In this document: positions 16,725 to 25,537 of the stretch, in pieces
Numbering within the stretch: position 1 is the stretch's first letter
Layout of the letters: each line of letters opens with the position of its first letter
Assembly (NCBI RefSeq): GCF_000812865.1
Contig: NZ_JSYL01000007.1
Coordinates: 62,001 to 126,000 of the forward strand
From: Kaistella jeonii
GTDB taxonomy: Bacteria > Bacteroidota > Bacteroidia > Flavobacteriales > Weeksellaceae
Length of the DNA stretch: 64,000 nt
Reading direction: 5' to 3'
Notes under the pieces: model-generated
What the model saw: the letters and a program-made list of their open reading frames with translations, nothing else
What the model was told of the DNA's origin: nothing
The model's database searches: none
Translations under genes and position numbers: made by a program

Positions 16725-18842
16725 ATGAAATTATGTATCGCTGAAAAGCCAAGTGTTGCGCGAGATATTGCCAAAGTTTTAGGCGCAGACATGCCAAAAC
16801 AAGGCTATTTCGAAGGTAACGGTTATTGGGTAACATGGACTTTTGGACATTTTTGTACACTCAAAGAACCGCATGATTACAGTCCGCATCTTAAATCCTG
16901 GAACCTTATTTTTCTTCCCATTATTCCAGATCCTTTTGGGATTAAACTCATTTCAAATCCTGGTGTTGAAAGGCAATTTAAAATTATAGAAAAATTAGTT
17001 GCCGATTGCGAGGAAGTCATTAATTGTGGCGATGCCGGGCAAGAAGGAGAAGTAATTCAACGTTGGGTTTTGCACAAAGCGAAATGTAAAAGACCTACAA
17101 AAAGACTTTGGATTTCTTCTTTGACTGAAGAAGCTATTAAAGAAGGTTTTGCCAATTTGAAACCTGCAGAGGATTATCAAAATCTTTATCTCGCGGGAAA
17201 CGCTCGAGCAATTGGCGACTGGCTTTTAGGAATTAATGCGACGCGCTTATTCACCAAAAAATTTGGCGGAAATAAAACCGTACTTTCTATCGGTCGCGTT
17301 CAAACGCCAACTTTAGCGATGATCGTTCAACGACAAAAAGAAATCGATGCTTTTGACACCGAAGAATACTGGGAACTGAAAACCACTTATCGCGATGTTC
17401 TTTTCACTGCGGCGATCGACCGTTTAAAAACGAGGGAAAAAGCTGAAAAAGGTCTGGAATATTTAAAACAAAACCTTTTCGAAATTGTCTCCTTTGAAAT
17501 TAAAGAAGGAAAAGAAAAAAATCCCAGACTCTTTGATTTGACGGCTTTACAAGTTGAAGCAAATAAAAAATATGGTTATTCTGCAGAGAATACTTTGAAA
17601 TACATTCAAAGTTTATACGAGAAAAAACACACGACTTATCCAAGAGTTGATACGACTTATCTTTCCGAAAGTTTGCATCCGAAAATCGCAGGAATTCTTC
17701 AAAGCATGAATTTTTACCGGGAATTTACTGCACCACTTCTGTCTCAGCCCATTCCTAAATCTAAAACGGTTTTTGATGATGCGAAAGTAACCGATCACCA
17801 CGCGATCATTCCGACAGAAATTCCGCCTTCTTCAAGCTTAAGCCGAGAAGAGAAATTAATTTATGATCTTATCGCGAAAAGATTTATCGCCGTTTTCTAT
17901 CCGGAATGTAAAATTTCTAATACTTTGGTAGAAGGTCAGGTTGGAACGATTCCTTTTAAAACTTCGGGACGTCAGATTTTAGAATTAGGATGGCGCGAAG
18001 TTTATGTAAAAGACAAAAAAGAAGAGCCCGAAAAAAAGGAAAAAGACGAGGAACAGACGATTCCCGAATTTAAAGCAGGCGAAAAAGGTCCACACAAACC
18101 TATAATTCATCAGGGGAAAACCAGTCCGCCAAAACCGTATACGGAAGCAACTTTACTTCGCGCTATGGAAACTGCAGGTAAACAAGTCGATGATGAAGAA
18201 TTGCGGGAGATGATGAAAAATAACGGGATTGGAAGACCTTCAACACGAGCAAACATTATCGAAACACTTTTCAAAAGAAATTATATTGAGCGTAAGAAAA
18301 AAAATATTTTGGCGACTTCAACCGGCGTTCAATTGATTGATACGATTCAGGATGAATTGCTAAAAAGTCCTGAATTAACGGGAGAATGGGAATTTAAACT
18401 CAGAAAAATCGAGCGTGGCGAATATGATGCTTCTCAATTTAAAGAAGAGTTGATCACGATGGTGACGAATTTAACCCGAAATGTCATCAACGAAAAAGCG
18501 AAAGTGATTTCCATTCAGGAAGAAATTCAAACGAAAGAAAAGAAAGAGCCAACCCCAAGAAAAATTACGACGATTATTTGGGAAGAAGAACAATGTCCGA
18601 AATGTAAAGAAAGCAAGCTGATGAAAGGAAAAACTGCCATCGGTTGTTCTAATTTTAAAGGTTGCGGATTTAAAGTCCCATTTCAAATGTTTGGGAAAAA
18701 ATTGACTGAGAAACAGATTCAGGATCTGATGATCAAGGGAAAATCTTCTAAACTGAAAGGATTTACAGAACATCCAGAAAGTTTAACTGAAGGAATTTTG
18801 CGTTTGACTGATAATTTTACTGTAGAATTGAAAACTGATTAA
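16725..18842 (+). CDS. topB: DNA topoisomerase III (type IA)
   Basis: Topoisomerase III passes single DNA strands through a transient break and decatenates replication and recombination intermediates. The 705-residue protein begins with the TOPRIM domain, KLCIAEKPSVARDIAKVLGA, with NCGDAGQEGEVIQRWV carrying the acidic metal-binding residues. The catalytic tyrosine is Y305 in TTYPRVDTTYLS. Later landmarks are VTDHHAIIPTE, FKAGEKG, YTEATLLRAME and GIGRPSTRANIIETL. A lysine/glutamate-rich linker and a C-terminal zinc-finger-like segment (EEQCPKCKESKLMKG, then CSNFKGCGFKVPFQMFGK) follow. The gene is flanked on both sides by copies of one dispersed repeat and has no coupled neighbours. Confidence 0.95.
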   Translation: MKLCIAEKPSVARDIAKVLGADMPKQGYFEGNGYWVTWTFGHFCTLKEPHDYSPHLKSWNLIFLPIIPDPFGIKLISNPGVERQFKIIEKLVADCEEVINCGDAGQEGEVIQRWVLHKAKCKRPTKRLWISSLTEEAIKEGFANLKPAEDYQNLYLAGNARAIGDWLLGINATRLFTKKFGGNKTVLSIGRVQTPTLAMIVQRQKEIDAFDTEEYWELKTTYRDVLFTAAIDRLKTREKAEKGLEYLKQNLFEIVSFEIKEGKEKNPRLFDLTALQVEANKKYGYSAENTLKYIQSLYEKKHTTYPRVDTTYLSESLHPKIAGILQSMNFYREFTAPLLSQPIPKSKTVFDDAKVTDHHAIIPTEIPPSSSLSREEKLIYDLIAKRFIAVFYPECKISNTLVEGQVGTIPFKTSGRQILELGWREVYVKDKKEEPEKKEKDEEQTIPEFKAGEKGPHKPIIHQGKTSPPKPYTEATLLRAMETAGKQVDDEELREMMKNNGIGRPSTRANIIETLFKRNYIERKKKNILATSTGVQLIDTIQDELLKSPELTGEWEFKLRKIERGEYDASQFKEELITMVTNLTRNVINEKAKVISIQEEIQTKEKKEPTPRKITTIIWEEEQCPKCKESKLMKGKTAIGCSNFKGCGFKVPFQMFGKKLTEKQIQDLMIKGKSSKLKGFTEHPESLTEGILRLTDNFTVELKTD

Positions 18843-18890
18843 AACGAGGCCCTTCTTGATAAATTTTAAACATCATTTGAAAATAGATCG

Positions 18891-18954
18891 TAAAATTTTA
18901 CCATTAAGATTTAAATAAGATGTTAAGATTATTAAGATTTTCTGCGGAAATTAA
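18891..18954. repeat. Dispersed intergenic repeat, copy 2 (right of topB)
   Basis: Same-orientation copy of 16550-16612, with ACCATTAAGATTTAAATAAG followed by TTAAGA repeats and CGGAAATTAAA. Confidence 0.6.
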
Positions 18955-19047
18955 ATACTGTAAATCTTATTTGAACTTCGATCACACTTTAGAATAAACC
19001 ACTTTTGTGACTTTTCTGGTTTTAAAATCCAATTTAATCAAAATTAT

Positions 19048-19055
19048 TACCTTTG
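19048..19055 (+). promoter_or_regulatory. -10 element of the slyD-like gene
   Basis: TACCTTTG is an exact TANNTTTG match. It gives a leader of about 80 bases before the ATG at 19141. Confidence 0.6.
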
Positions 19056-19108
19056 CACCTGAATAAGATTAAACTGAAAGTTAGTCTTTAAAATAGATCT
19101 TTAATAAA

Positions 19109-19124
19109 GGGATTTAGAAATCCC
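19109..19124 (+). promoter_or_regulatory. Small hairpin in the slyD-like leader
   Basis: GGGATTT and AAATCCC form a perfect seven-pair stem with a two-base turn, 17 bases before the start codon. It could modulate translation initiation or stabilise the mRNA. Confidence 0.35.
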
Positions 19125-19140
19125 CGCTAACATTAACCTC

Positions 19141-19641
19141 ATGAAAATAGACAAAAATCACGTTGTAGCTTTACAATACACGCTTCACGCAATCGAAGAC
19201 AATGGTGAAAAAACGTTCATCGAAAAAACAGATGCTGAAAATCCTTTCACTTTTTTATATGGTGTTGGAATGATGTTGCCAAAATTTGAAGAACATCTTC
19301 AAGGAATGGTTGCAGGAGACAAAAAATCTTTTACCATCGTTCCGGAAGAAGGATATGGCGACAAAGATGAGAATGCAAAAACAGAATTACCGATCTCAAT
19401 GTTTGAAGAATCGGGAATTCCGCCAGTTGGAGCGATTTTACCTTTACAGGATCCTGAAGGAAATCACTTGAACGCAATCGTTTTAGAAGTGACTCCAGAA
19501 GCGGTTATCGCCGATCTTAACCATCCAATGGCAGGGAAAACTTTACATTTCGATCTGGAAGTTGAGTCAACCCGTCCAGCGACGGCAGAAGAGCTAGATC
19601 ATGGTCACGCTCATGGCGTTGATGGTCAGGAAGAACATTAA
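19141..19641 (+). CDS. FKBP-type peptidyl-prolyl isomerase, SlyD-like
   Basis: The protein (166 residues) catalyses cis-trans isomerisation of prolyl bonds and acts as a chaperone. It has the SlyD layout. The FKBP part contains YTLHAIEDNGEKTFIEKT and PFTFLYGVGMMLPKFEEHLQGM. An inserted IF chaperone domain runs from about PEEGYGDKDENAKTELPISMF to EVTPEAVIADLNHPMAGKTL, and the strand LHFDLEVESTR returns to the FKBP fold. A short histidine-rich tail, DHGHAHGVDGQEEH, is a modest version of the metal-binding tail of SlyD. It is cytoplasmic and monocistronic, with its own promoter and a strong terminator. Confidence 0.93.
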   Translation: MKIDKNHVVALQYTLHAIEDNGEKTFIEKTDAENPFTFLYGVGMMLPKFEEHLQGMVAGDKKSFTIVPEEGYGDKDENAKTELPISMFEESGIPPVGAILPLQDPEGNHLNAIVLEVTPEAVIADLNHPMAGKTLHFDLEVESTRPATAEELDHGHAHGVDGQEEH

Positions 19642-19663
19642 GAAAACTTATCTTATCAATTAA

Positions 19664-19692
19664 AAGCTGCGAATTTCTCGCAGCTTTTTTTT
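19664..19692 (+). terminator. Rho-independent terminator after the slyD-like gene
   Basis: AAGCTGCGA and TCGCAGCTT form a perfect nine-pair stem with a five-base loop, followed by T-rich sequence. It can also serve the convergent gene at 19711-20292. Confidence 0.9.
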
Positions 19693-19710
19693 ATTTGCAA
19701 AAGATATAAA

Positions 19711-20292
19711 TTACGCCGTTAGTAACATTTCGTTTTTATAGAGTTTCCAGCGATTTCCTTTATTTTCAAAAAAGTAGATCTCAACCTTCCCGCCATATCT
19801 ACCGTTACTAAGATTTGACTCACGAACAATTACAAATCCCTTTTCTAATTTATTGTCAATATAAAAATTTGAAAAACTTACTTCTATATACTCTTTTTCT
19901 CTAATTTCTTGTTCATCTACTATTAATTTCACCGTTCTTTTGCTTGGAAATTTTTCAAGGTCAAAGCTTACATATTTGGTATTTTCGTTGATATCAAAAC
20001 CTTCTTTGTTTAAAAATTCATAAAGTTCTTTTTTACAATTTTCAACCAAATTTAAGCCTTCCATTTCTACAATAGAATCACAATGTTCATCAATAAAATC
20101 ACCACCACTAACTTTTTTAATGAGGAATATCTGAGTATTTTCAGGAGAAATCGTATATAAATTAGAAACAAACAAATCTGCATTGTCATTAATAATATTT
20201 TCACCTATTTCTTTTCGCTCATTATTATCACTACAACCTGCGAAAAAACATAATATGAACAATACACTTAAATTTTTAAAACTTTTAATCAT
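19711..20292 (-). CDS. putative lipoprotein, 193 aa
   Basis: From the ATG at 20292 the product begins MIKSFKNLSVLFILCFFAGC, a lipoprotein signal with the lipobox FAGC, so Cys20 should be lipidated. A TTG four codons upstream would also open the frame but adds nothing to the signal. The mature part is acidic (SDNNERKEIGENIINDN), then mixed alpha/beta, ending YFFENKGNRWKLYKNEMLL, reminiscent of small cystatin/NTF2-like lipoproteins. I do not recognise a family. It converges on the slyD-like gene and probably shares its bidirectional terminator. Confidence 0.7.
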   Translation of the reverse strand: MIKSFKNLSVLFILCFFAGCSDNNERKEIGENIINDNADLFVSNLYTISPENTQIFLIKKVSGGDFIDEHCDSIVEMEGLNLVENCKKELYEFLNKEGFDINENTKYVSFDLEKFPSKRTVKLIVDEQEIREKEYIEVSFSNFYIDNKLEKGFVIVRESNLSNGRYGGKVEIYFFENKGNRWKLYKNEMLLTA

Positions 20293-20443
20293 ACTGGTTT
20301 TCAAAATTAATTTTTACATCTTTTTCTCTAAAATTTATATTCTCAGATGTTCATTTAATAAAAAACTAATTTAGCGTTTTTACAATAAAAATTAGTTTTG
20401 ACATTATCAAAACCCAATTCATCAAAATCTCGTATTTTTAAAC

Positions 20444-21268
20444 ATGCAAAAATTAATTTATATCATGCTTGGATCTCTACTTTTTATGAGCTGTCAATCT
20501 AGAAAATACAAAGATGTGGTGTACGGGCAATCTGCAAAAAAAGAAGATTTAAAACTCAATATTTTTGTCCCGAAAAATTCTGAAAATAAAAAGTTACCAG
20601 TTCTACTATTCGTTCATGGCGGAAACTGGAACAGTGGTAATAAAGATCAATATGGTTTTTTCGGGCGAAACTTTGCAAAAAAAGACGTGATCACGGTGAT
20701 TCCTTCTTATACTTTGAGTCCGAAAGCAAATGTTGATGAAATGACGACGGAAATTGCATCTGCTGTAAAATGGGTTCAAAATAATATTTCAAAATACAAC
20801 GGAGACGCAAAAAATCTCTTTGTGACGGGACATTCTGCGGGTGCGCAACTCGTAGCTTCTGCAGTTTTAAATCCGAAGTTTGGTATTGATGAACAATCAA
20901 TCGCGGGAATTATTTTAAATGACGGCGCCGGAATTGATATGAAGGATTATCTGGAAAGAAATTCGCCGACTTCGCAAGACGATTATTTGGCAACCTGGAG
21001 TAATGACCCGAAAAACTGGTATCAAGCCTCTCCCATTAATTTTCTGGATAAAAATTCGCCGCCATTTTTAATTTATGTGGGAACGAAAACTTATCAGTCG
21101 ATTAAGACTGCTAATGAACATTTCCTGAAAAAGCTAAATGAATTTCAGCCAGATGTGAAACCGATCATCCTGAATAAAGGTCATATTCCGATGGTGTTGC
21201 AATATCTTTGGTCTGGAAGTGATCGATTTAAAGAAACGACTGATTTTATGAAAAAGAATCGGAAATAG
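20444..21268 (+). CDS. alpha/beta-hydrolase lipoprotein (carboxylesterase-like)
   Basis: The 274-residue protein starts MQKLIYIMLGSLLFMSCQS, a lipoprotein signal with Cys17 as the likely anchor. The fold has an oxyanion-hole stretch, LLFVHGGNWNSG (about residues 53-64). The nucleophile elbow FVTGHSAGAQLVAS gives the catalytic serine, and the Asp/His pair lies in the last third (GTKTYQS region and LNKGHIPM). The arrangement matches BD-FAE/esterase-lipase enzymes that cut ester bonds of small substrates. It should sit in the envelope, facing the periplasm or surface. The substrate is unknown. It converges with the histidine kinase gene 16 bases away. Confidence 0.87.
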   Translation: MQKLIYIMLGSLLFMSCQSRKYKDVVYGQSAKKEDLKLNIFVPKNSENKKLPVLLFVHGGNWNSGNKDQYGFFGRNFAKKDVITVIPSYTLSPKANVDEMTTEIASAVKWVQNNISKYNGDAKNLFVTGHSAGAQLVASAVLNPKFGIDEQSIAGIILNDGAGIDMKDYLERNSPTSQDDYLATWSNDPKNWYQASPINFLDKNSPPFLIYVGTKTYQSIKTANEHFLKKLNEFQPDVKPIILNKGHIPMVLQYLWSGSDRFKETTDFMKKNRK

Positions 21269-21284
21269 AAATCTTTCGGAGCTT

Positions 21285-22994
21285 TTACAAAATCATCCAG
21301 AAAGTACTTCCTTCATTCAAAGTACTTTCTACACCGATCTCGCCGCCTTGTTTCTCGATGAAATTTTTGCTGATCGCTAAACCCAAACCGGTTCCGTTCT
21401 GGTGTTCTTCCGGAACTTGAAAATAGCGGTCAAAGACTTTTGATAGATACTTTTCGTCGATTCCTTTCCCGAAATCCTGCACAGAAAATTTGACTTTACC
21501 ATTCTCGGATTTTGTAGAAAGAATTATTTTTTGGCCGATCTCAGAATGTTTGATGGCATTGGTCAAAAAATTATTGAGAACCCAAACCGTTTTGTCAAAG
21601 TCAGCTTGTACGTTTTGAACTTCTTCTGTTTGAATGTCTGAAATCAATTCGATCTCTTTATTTTCCGCGATGACCAAGTTATTTGACAAAGCATTTTTCA
21701 CTAAGTTGGCAACGTTGCAATCTCTAATGTTCAGACGGATATTTCCACTTTCAGCCTGAGATAAATTGAGCAGTTCTCCTGTGATATTGAGTAGTCTTTC
21801 GCCATCCTCTTCGATACTTTTCAAGAGTTCTTTTTGTTGCTCGTTTAAAGTTCCAAATTTTTCATTTTTCAACAATTGCGTTCCCATTTTCATGGAGGAG
21901 ATCGGAGTTTTTAATTCATGCGAAACGGTAGCGATAAAATTTGTTTTCGCGAAATCAAGTTCTTTGTAAGCCGTAACATTTCTTAATAAAATAACTTTCC
22001 CAGCTTCTTTTTTTTCAGTTTCACCTGTAGGAATAATATTGATGGGAATAATTTCCTGCTCAAAATAACTTTCTTTATTGTCTGCGAAAATCTTGATCGG
22101 GAAATCAGTTTTGTCATTCATAGAAGCATTGCGCAAAAGTTCCCGCAACAAGTCGTTATTAACCGCAACTTCGGAGGCTGATTTTCGAAAAATATCCTCC
22201 TTAACCAACCCGGAAATTTTCAGCGCTTCTTCATTAATGAAATTGATAAAATTATTTTCGTCTAAACCGATCACAGGATCATGCATATTCGCGATCAAAG
22301 TTTCGACCCGTTTTTTGTCTAATAGTTGCTTGGATAGATTGCTGCTTTGATACTCTTCCAGTTTTTCCGCCATGGAATTAAAAGAGTTTGCCAGATCCTC
22401 AAACTCAGCGCTGCCTTCAAAATGAACGCGTTCGTGGTAATTTTTATTCGCAATTTGTTTGATACTTTCTGTCAGTTCACGGATTGGACGGGCGATATTT
22501 CCGGGCAAATTAAAAAGTAAAGTAAAAGCAATTAAAAAGCAGACACTTCCCAAAGAAATCACCCAGGTGATGGCGGTTTGGGACGTTGCGATAGCGGTAT
22601 CACTTTTCTGAACAATGGCGCTCATATTCAGCCGCATAATTTCTACCAAGTCATTTCTGATGAGTTTTTCACTTTCCAGATTCGGAGATTGCTGAAAATT
22701 CTGGAAATGGCTTAGTAAACTCTGGTAAGAATCGTTCTCGCCGGGTTCTGTTAAATTCTTACTTTCTAAAGCTAAATTATTTTTAAAGATCGACGTCTGC
22801 GTGCTGTCTGTCTCGATCTTATCCAAAGCCAGCATCATATTTTTAGAATATTCCAAAGAGTTATAATTGGCGATCAGAATTTTTTCTGTGTCAGATTTTT
22901 GCTTATAAATGTTCAATGCACTGATGACGGAGAGCAAAACGATCATCAGGAATAAAAGTCCGACACCGAGGGTCAGTTTTGTTTTAATTTTCAT
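21285..22994 (-). CDS. HAMP/PAS sensor histidine kinase of the kdp locus
   Basis: The 569-residue kinase has two membrane helices (about residues 8-28 and 145-166) bordering a periplasmic sensor helix bundle. A HAMP domain follows (GNIARPIRELTESIKQIANKNYHERV), then a PAS-like domain (VETLIANMHDPVIGLDENNFI). The HisKA box is FIATVSHELKTPISSMKMG, with the phosphorylated His. The ATP-binding domain has VLNNFLTNAIKHSEIG, SVQDFGKGIDEK and GTGLGLAISKNFIEKQGG. It lies 63 bases after the KdpD-like gene. KdpD normally carries the kinase in the same chain, so this protein probably supplies the missing kinase half. Its partner is likely the NtrC-type regulator at 30791. Confidence 0.93.
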   Translation of the reverse strand: MKIKTKLTLGVGLLFLMIVLLSVISALNIYKQKSDTEKILIANYNSLEYSKNMMLALDKIETDSTQTSIFKNNLALESKNLTEPGENDSYQSLLSHFQNFQQSPNLESEKLIRNDLVEIMRLNMSAIVQKSDTAIATSQTAITWVISLGSVCFLIAFTLLFNLPGNIARPIRELTESIKQIANKNYHERVHFEGSAEFEDLANSFNSMAEKLEEYQSSNLSKQLLDKKRVETLIANMHDPVIGLDENNFINFINEEALKISGLVKEDIFRKSASEVAVNNDLLRELLRNASMNDKTDFPIKIFADNKESYFEQEIIPINIIPTGETEKKEAGKVILLRNVTAYKELDFAKTNFIATVSHELKTPISSMKMGTQLLKNEKFGTLNEQQKELLKSIEEDGERLLNITGELLNLSQAESGNIRLNIRDCNVANLVKNALSNNLVIAENKEIELISDIQTEEVQNVQADFDKTVWVLNNFLTNAIKHSEIGQKIILSTKSENGKVKFSVQDFGKGIDEKYLSKVFDRYFQVPEEHQNGTGLGLAISKNFIEKQGGEIGVESTLNEGSTFWMIL

Positions 22995-23057
22995 TTTAGA
23001 AAAATTAATTGAAAGAGGTCATTTATTAAAAACGCTGATATCAACACGCCCGCAAAA

Positions 23058-24218
23058 TTACGACAGAATGATGATATCTACTTTTTCGTTCATCATTTTA
23101 TTCACAAAGTTATGAAACCAGTTGAGTCGAAAGAATTGCTGAAAGAAATTGAGATGTGGTTTCCCGACACAAACGGTGGTGATTTTATTTTCCTGCACAT
23201 ATTCTAAGATCGTATCTGAAATATAATTTCCATTTTTTTTCACCACCTGAGCTCCCATTTCCTGCGCAAAATTTAAATTGTGGATGAGATATCTCTGTTT
23301 ATCTAAAGCAATTTTATCCGGATTTTCTTTGGGTAACTGAACATACAAAACGGTCCATCGACTGTTGTAATAACTCGCCAAACGCGCGGTTTTTCGAATC
23401 ACGGCTTTTGCAGTTTTTTCGTTGCTACTGATGCAGGCTAAAAATTTTTCCGGACGCGTATTAACCGATTTCGTGACTTCAGTTTCTACCTTTTTCTCTA
23501 CATGCGTCGCGACTTCTTTCAAAGCCAATTCTCGAAGTTGTAGAATATGATCACTTTTAAAAAAATTATTGAGCGAGGTTTGAATTTTGTCTGCCGGATA
23601 AATTTTCCCTTCTTTCAACCGCGAAATGAGTTCATCTGCGGTTAGATCGATATTCACAACCTCATCTGCAAGTGCCAGAATTTTATCCGGAACTCTTTCT
23701 GTGACTTCAATTCCGATGATATTTTTTACACTTTCGTTCAGACTTTCGATGTGTTGAATGTTGACGGCGCTGATAACATTAATTCCGGCTTCCAATATTT
23801 CAAGGACATCCTGCCATCTTTTTTTATTGGAGCTTCCTTCTACATTCGTATGCGCCAGTTCATCAACAATTACAATGTCAGGATGATCATTGATGATCGC
23901 CTGAACATCCATTTCCTCTAAATATTTTCCTTTATAGAAAATAGATTTTCTTGGAATGGCAGGAATTCCATCCACCAAAGCAATCGTCTCTGCGCGAAGA
24001 TGTGGCTCGATGTAGCCGATTTTAATATCAATACCATGTTTCAGCAAAGAATGCGCTTCCTGCAACATTCTGTAGGTTTTTCCCACACCGGCGCTCATTC
24101 CGATATAAATCTTGAATTTACCGCGTTTGGAGCGTTGAATGAGTTCGAGAAAATGTTCTGCTGAAGACATGGCTGATTGGTTACTGTTATATTTGAGCTG
24201 CAGTTTTTTCAGTTTCAA
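23058..24218 (-). CDS. kdpD: KdpD-like potassium sensor module without kinase domain
   Basis: The 386-residue protein corresponds to the cytoplasmic N-terminal half of KdpD. The KdpD domain carries the Walker A-like KIYIGMSAGVGKTYRML, DIKIGYIEPHLRAET, DIVIVDELAHTN and INVISAVNIQHIESLN. A universal-stress-protein domain follows (FLACISSNEKTAKAVIRK, VQENKITTVCVGKPHL). The four transmembrane helices and the kinase of E. coli KdpD are absent; the chain ends at residue 386. The KdpD domain senses intracellular K+ or turgor, and in other bacteria the USP domain binds c-di-AMP. The start overlaps the porin stop by four bases. The downstream histidine kinase probably provides the catalytic part. Confidence 0.92.
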   Translation of the reverse strand: MKLKKLQLKYNSNQSAMSSAEHFLELIQRSKRGKFKIYIGMSAGVGKTYRMLQEAHSLLKHGIDIKIGYIEPHLRAETIALVDGIPAIPRKSIFYKGKYLEEMDVQAIINDHPDIVIVDELAHTNVEGSSNKKRWQDVLEILEAGINVISAVNIQHIESLNESVKNIIGIEVTERVPDKILALADEVVNIDLTADELISRLKEGKIYPADKIQTSLNNFFKSDHILQLRELALKEVATHVEKKVETEVTKSVNTRPEKFLACISSNEKTAKAVIRKTARLASYYNSRWTVLYVQLPKENPDKIALDKQRYLIHNLNFAQEMGAQVVKKNGNYISDTILEYVQENKITTVCVGKPHLNFFQQFFRLNWFHNFVNKMMNEKVDIIILS

Positions 24219-25297
24219 AACCAGGCAGAAAGACTTGTTGTAATAAAGAAATTCGTGCTTTCAGGCAAATTATCTTTTATAAAGATAGCATCTTTTGAAG
24301 AAAATCCGCGCGCTTCGGTTCGCCATAAAATATTTTTCTGAATTTCATGATCGATGTTCAGGGAATATCCAAAAGTTTGGAATCCATTTGGTGTTGTAGT
24401 TCCGATGATTACGCCTTTTTCGTCATTAAAATATTCAACACGACCGCCGATTTTCGTGTGATCTGTGATCGCATATCTCAGCAATAGATTGGGAGAATAC
24501 CATAAATTATATTTCTCACTTCCTTTTGCATTTTGTTCTGCTCCAGCGTCAAAACCTGCAATTCCGGACCATTTTGTTCCAAGATTAAAATTTGCGTAAA
24601 GATCGTGGAAATAACGCATTTTTTTATCAACGGTTGGTTTATCATTTCCAACAAATGAACTGCTGTTCAAACTAAAATTATCCGAGAATTTGTAACTGAT
24701 CTGATGTCCGAAAGCCAGCGTTTGATTTCCTTCCGGACGAGCAATTCTTTGCCAACCGTTTAAAACCAAGCCACTCAGGAAAAATTTACCATTATCGGAG
24801 GTATAAGAAATTTTTGCACCCGTTTCAAAATAAGGCGAATTTTCCGCAGCAATACTTCTTGTTAATGTCAAATTATCTTTTCCGATGGCACTTTCCCATC
24901 CGATGTGAGAAGGCATAATTCCGGCATCGATCCAGATGTTTTTCTTTTTAGAAATCTTGAATCCGATATTTGCTTCACTGACATGTTTCAATAAATCCTG
25001 TTCTGCAGACATATTATCTTGCGGATAGGTTCCTGCCATCAAAGCTAAATTGGCGCGCATGTTTTCTGTCGTGTAATTCGCTTTTACCAATCCTAAATTC
25101 AAATTGAACTCGTTGTGACGGTTGTAGGTATAAAGAAAAGGTTGGCGAATATGCTTATCGGGCTGATTAAAATCGTAGGAGTAAAAAATTTCGGCATAAC
25201 CGGAAAAAGTGACTTTTGGAGCGGCTGATTCTGTTTGTTCCTGCGCATTGAAAATTCCAAAAGCCAATATTGAAGCTGATATAATTAATTTTTTCAT
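24215..25297 (-). CDS. outer-membrane beta-barrel porin of the kdp operon
   Basis: The 360-residue protein has a signal peptide (MKKLIISASILAFGIFNAQ) and then alternating hydrophobic/polar strands throughout (FSGYAEIFYSYDFNQPDK, NEFNLNLGLVKANYTTENM, GGRVEYFNDEKGVIIGTTTP). It ends with the aromatic C-terminal strand FFITTSLSAWF, typical of an outer-membrane barrel. It is placed between kdpC and kdpD and overlaps kdpD by four bases, which suggests it lets potassium or an osmotically active solute cross the outer membrane when Kdp is induced; that role is inferred from position. A 240-base gap separates it from kdpC and holds a weak sigma-54-like site, so a second promoter is possible. Confidence 0.87.
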   Translation of the reverse strand: MKKLIISASILAFGIFNAQEQTESAAPKVTFSGYAEIFYSYDFNQPDKHIRQPFLYTYNRHNEFNLNLGLVKANYTTENMRANLALMAGTYPQDNMSAEQDLLKHVSEANIGFKISKKKNIWIDAGIMPSHIGWESAIGKDNLTLTRSIAAENSPYFETGAKISYTSDNGKFFLSGLVLNGWQRIARPEGNQTLAFGHQISYKFSDNFSLNSSSFVGNDKPTVDKKMRYFHDLYANFNLGTKWSGIAGFDAGAEQNAKGSEKYNLWYSPNLLLRYAITDHTKIGGRVEYFNDEKGVIIGTTTPNGFQTFGYSLNIDHEIQKNILWRTEARGFSSKDAIFIKDNLPESTNFFITTSLSAWF

Positions 25298-25470
25298 TGT
25301 TGAAAAAGGGTATGAAATTGTATTGTTTTTTTTAAAGAGTTACATTTTGAAACTCAAGATTTTGTCTAAAAATCTTTAACCACAAAAGATAGAAAAGGCC
25401 GATTTTGTTTTGCTGTCAAAAGTTCGCATATCGATGGGAATCTTAACAATTATAAAATGTTGCTTGCTTC

Positions 25471-25486
25471 TGCAGATCACTTTCCA
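25471..25486 (-). promoter_or_regulatory. possible sigma-54 promoter upstream of the porin-kdpD-kinase genes
   Basis: The minus strand reads TGGAAAGTGATCTGCA. It has the invariant GG and GC with exactly ten bases between, but only partial agreement elsewhere with TGGCACG-N4-TTGCA. The response regulator in this locus has the GAFTGA loop that contacts sigma-54. Confidence 0.3.
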
Positions 25487-25537
25487 TCCGGTCTTTTGCT
25501 ACTTTTGCGGTTTGAAGATCTTATTTCTGGAAATTGG

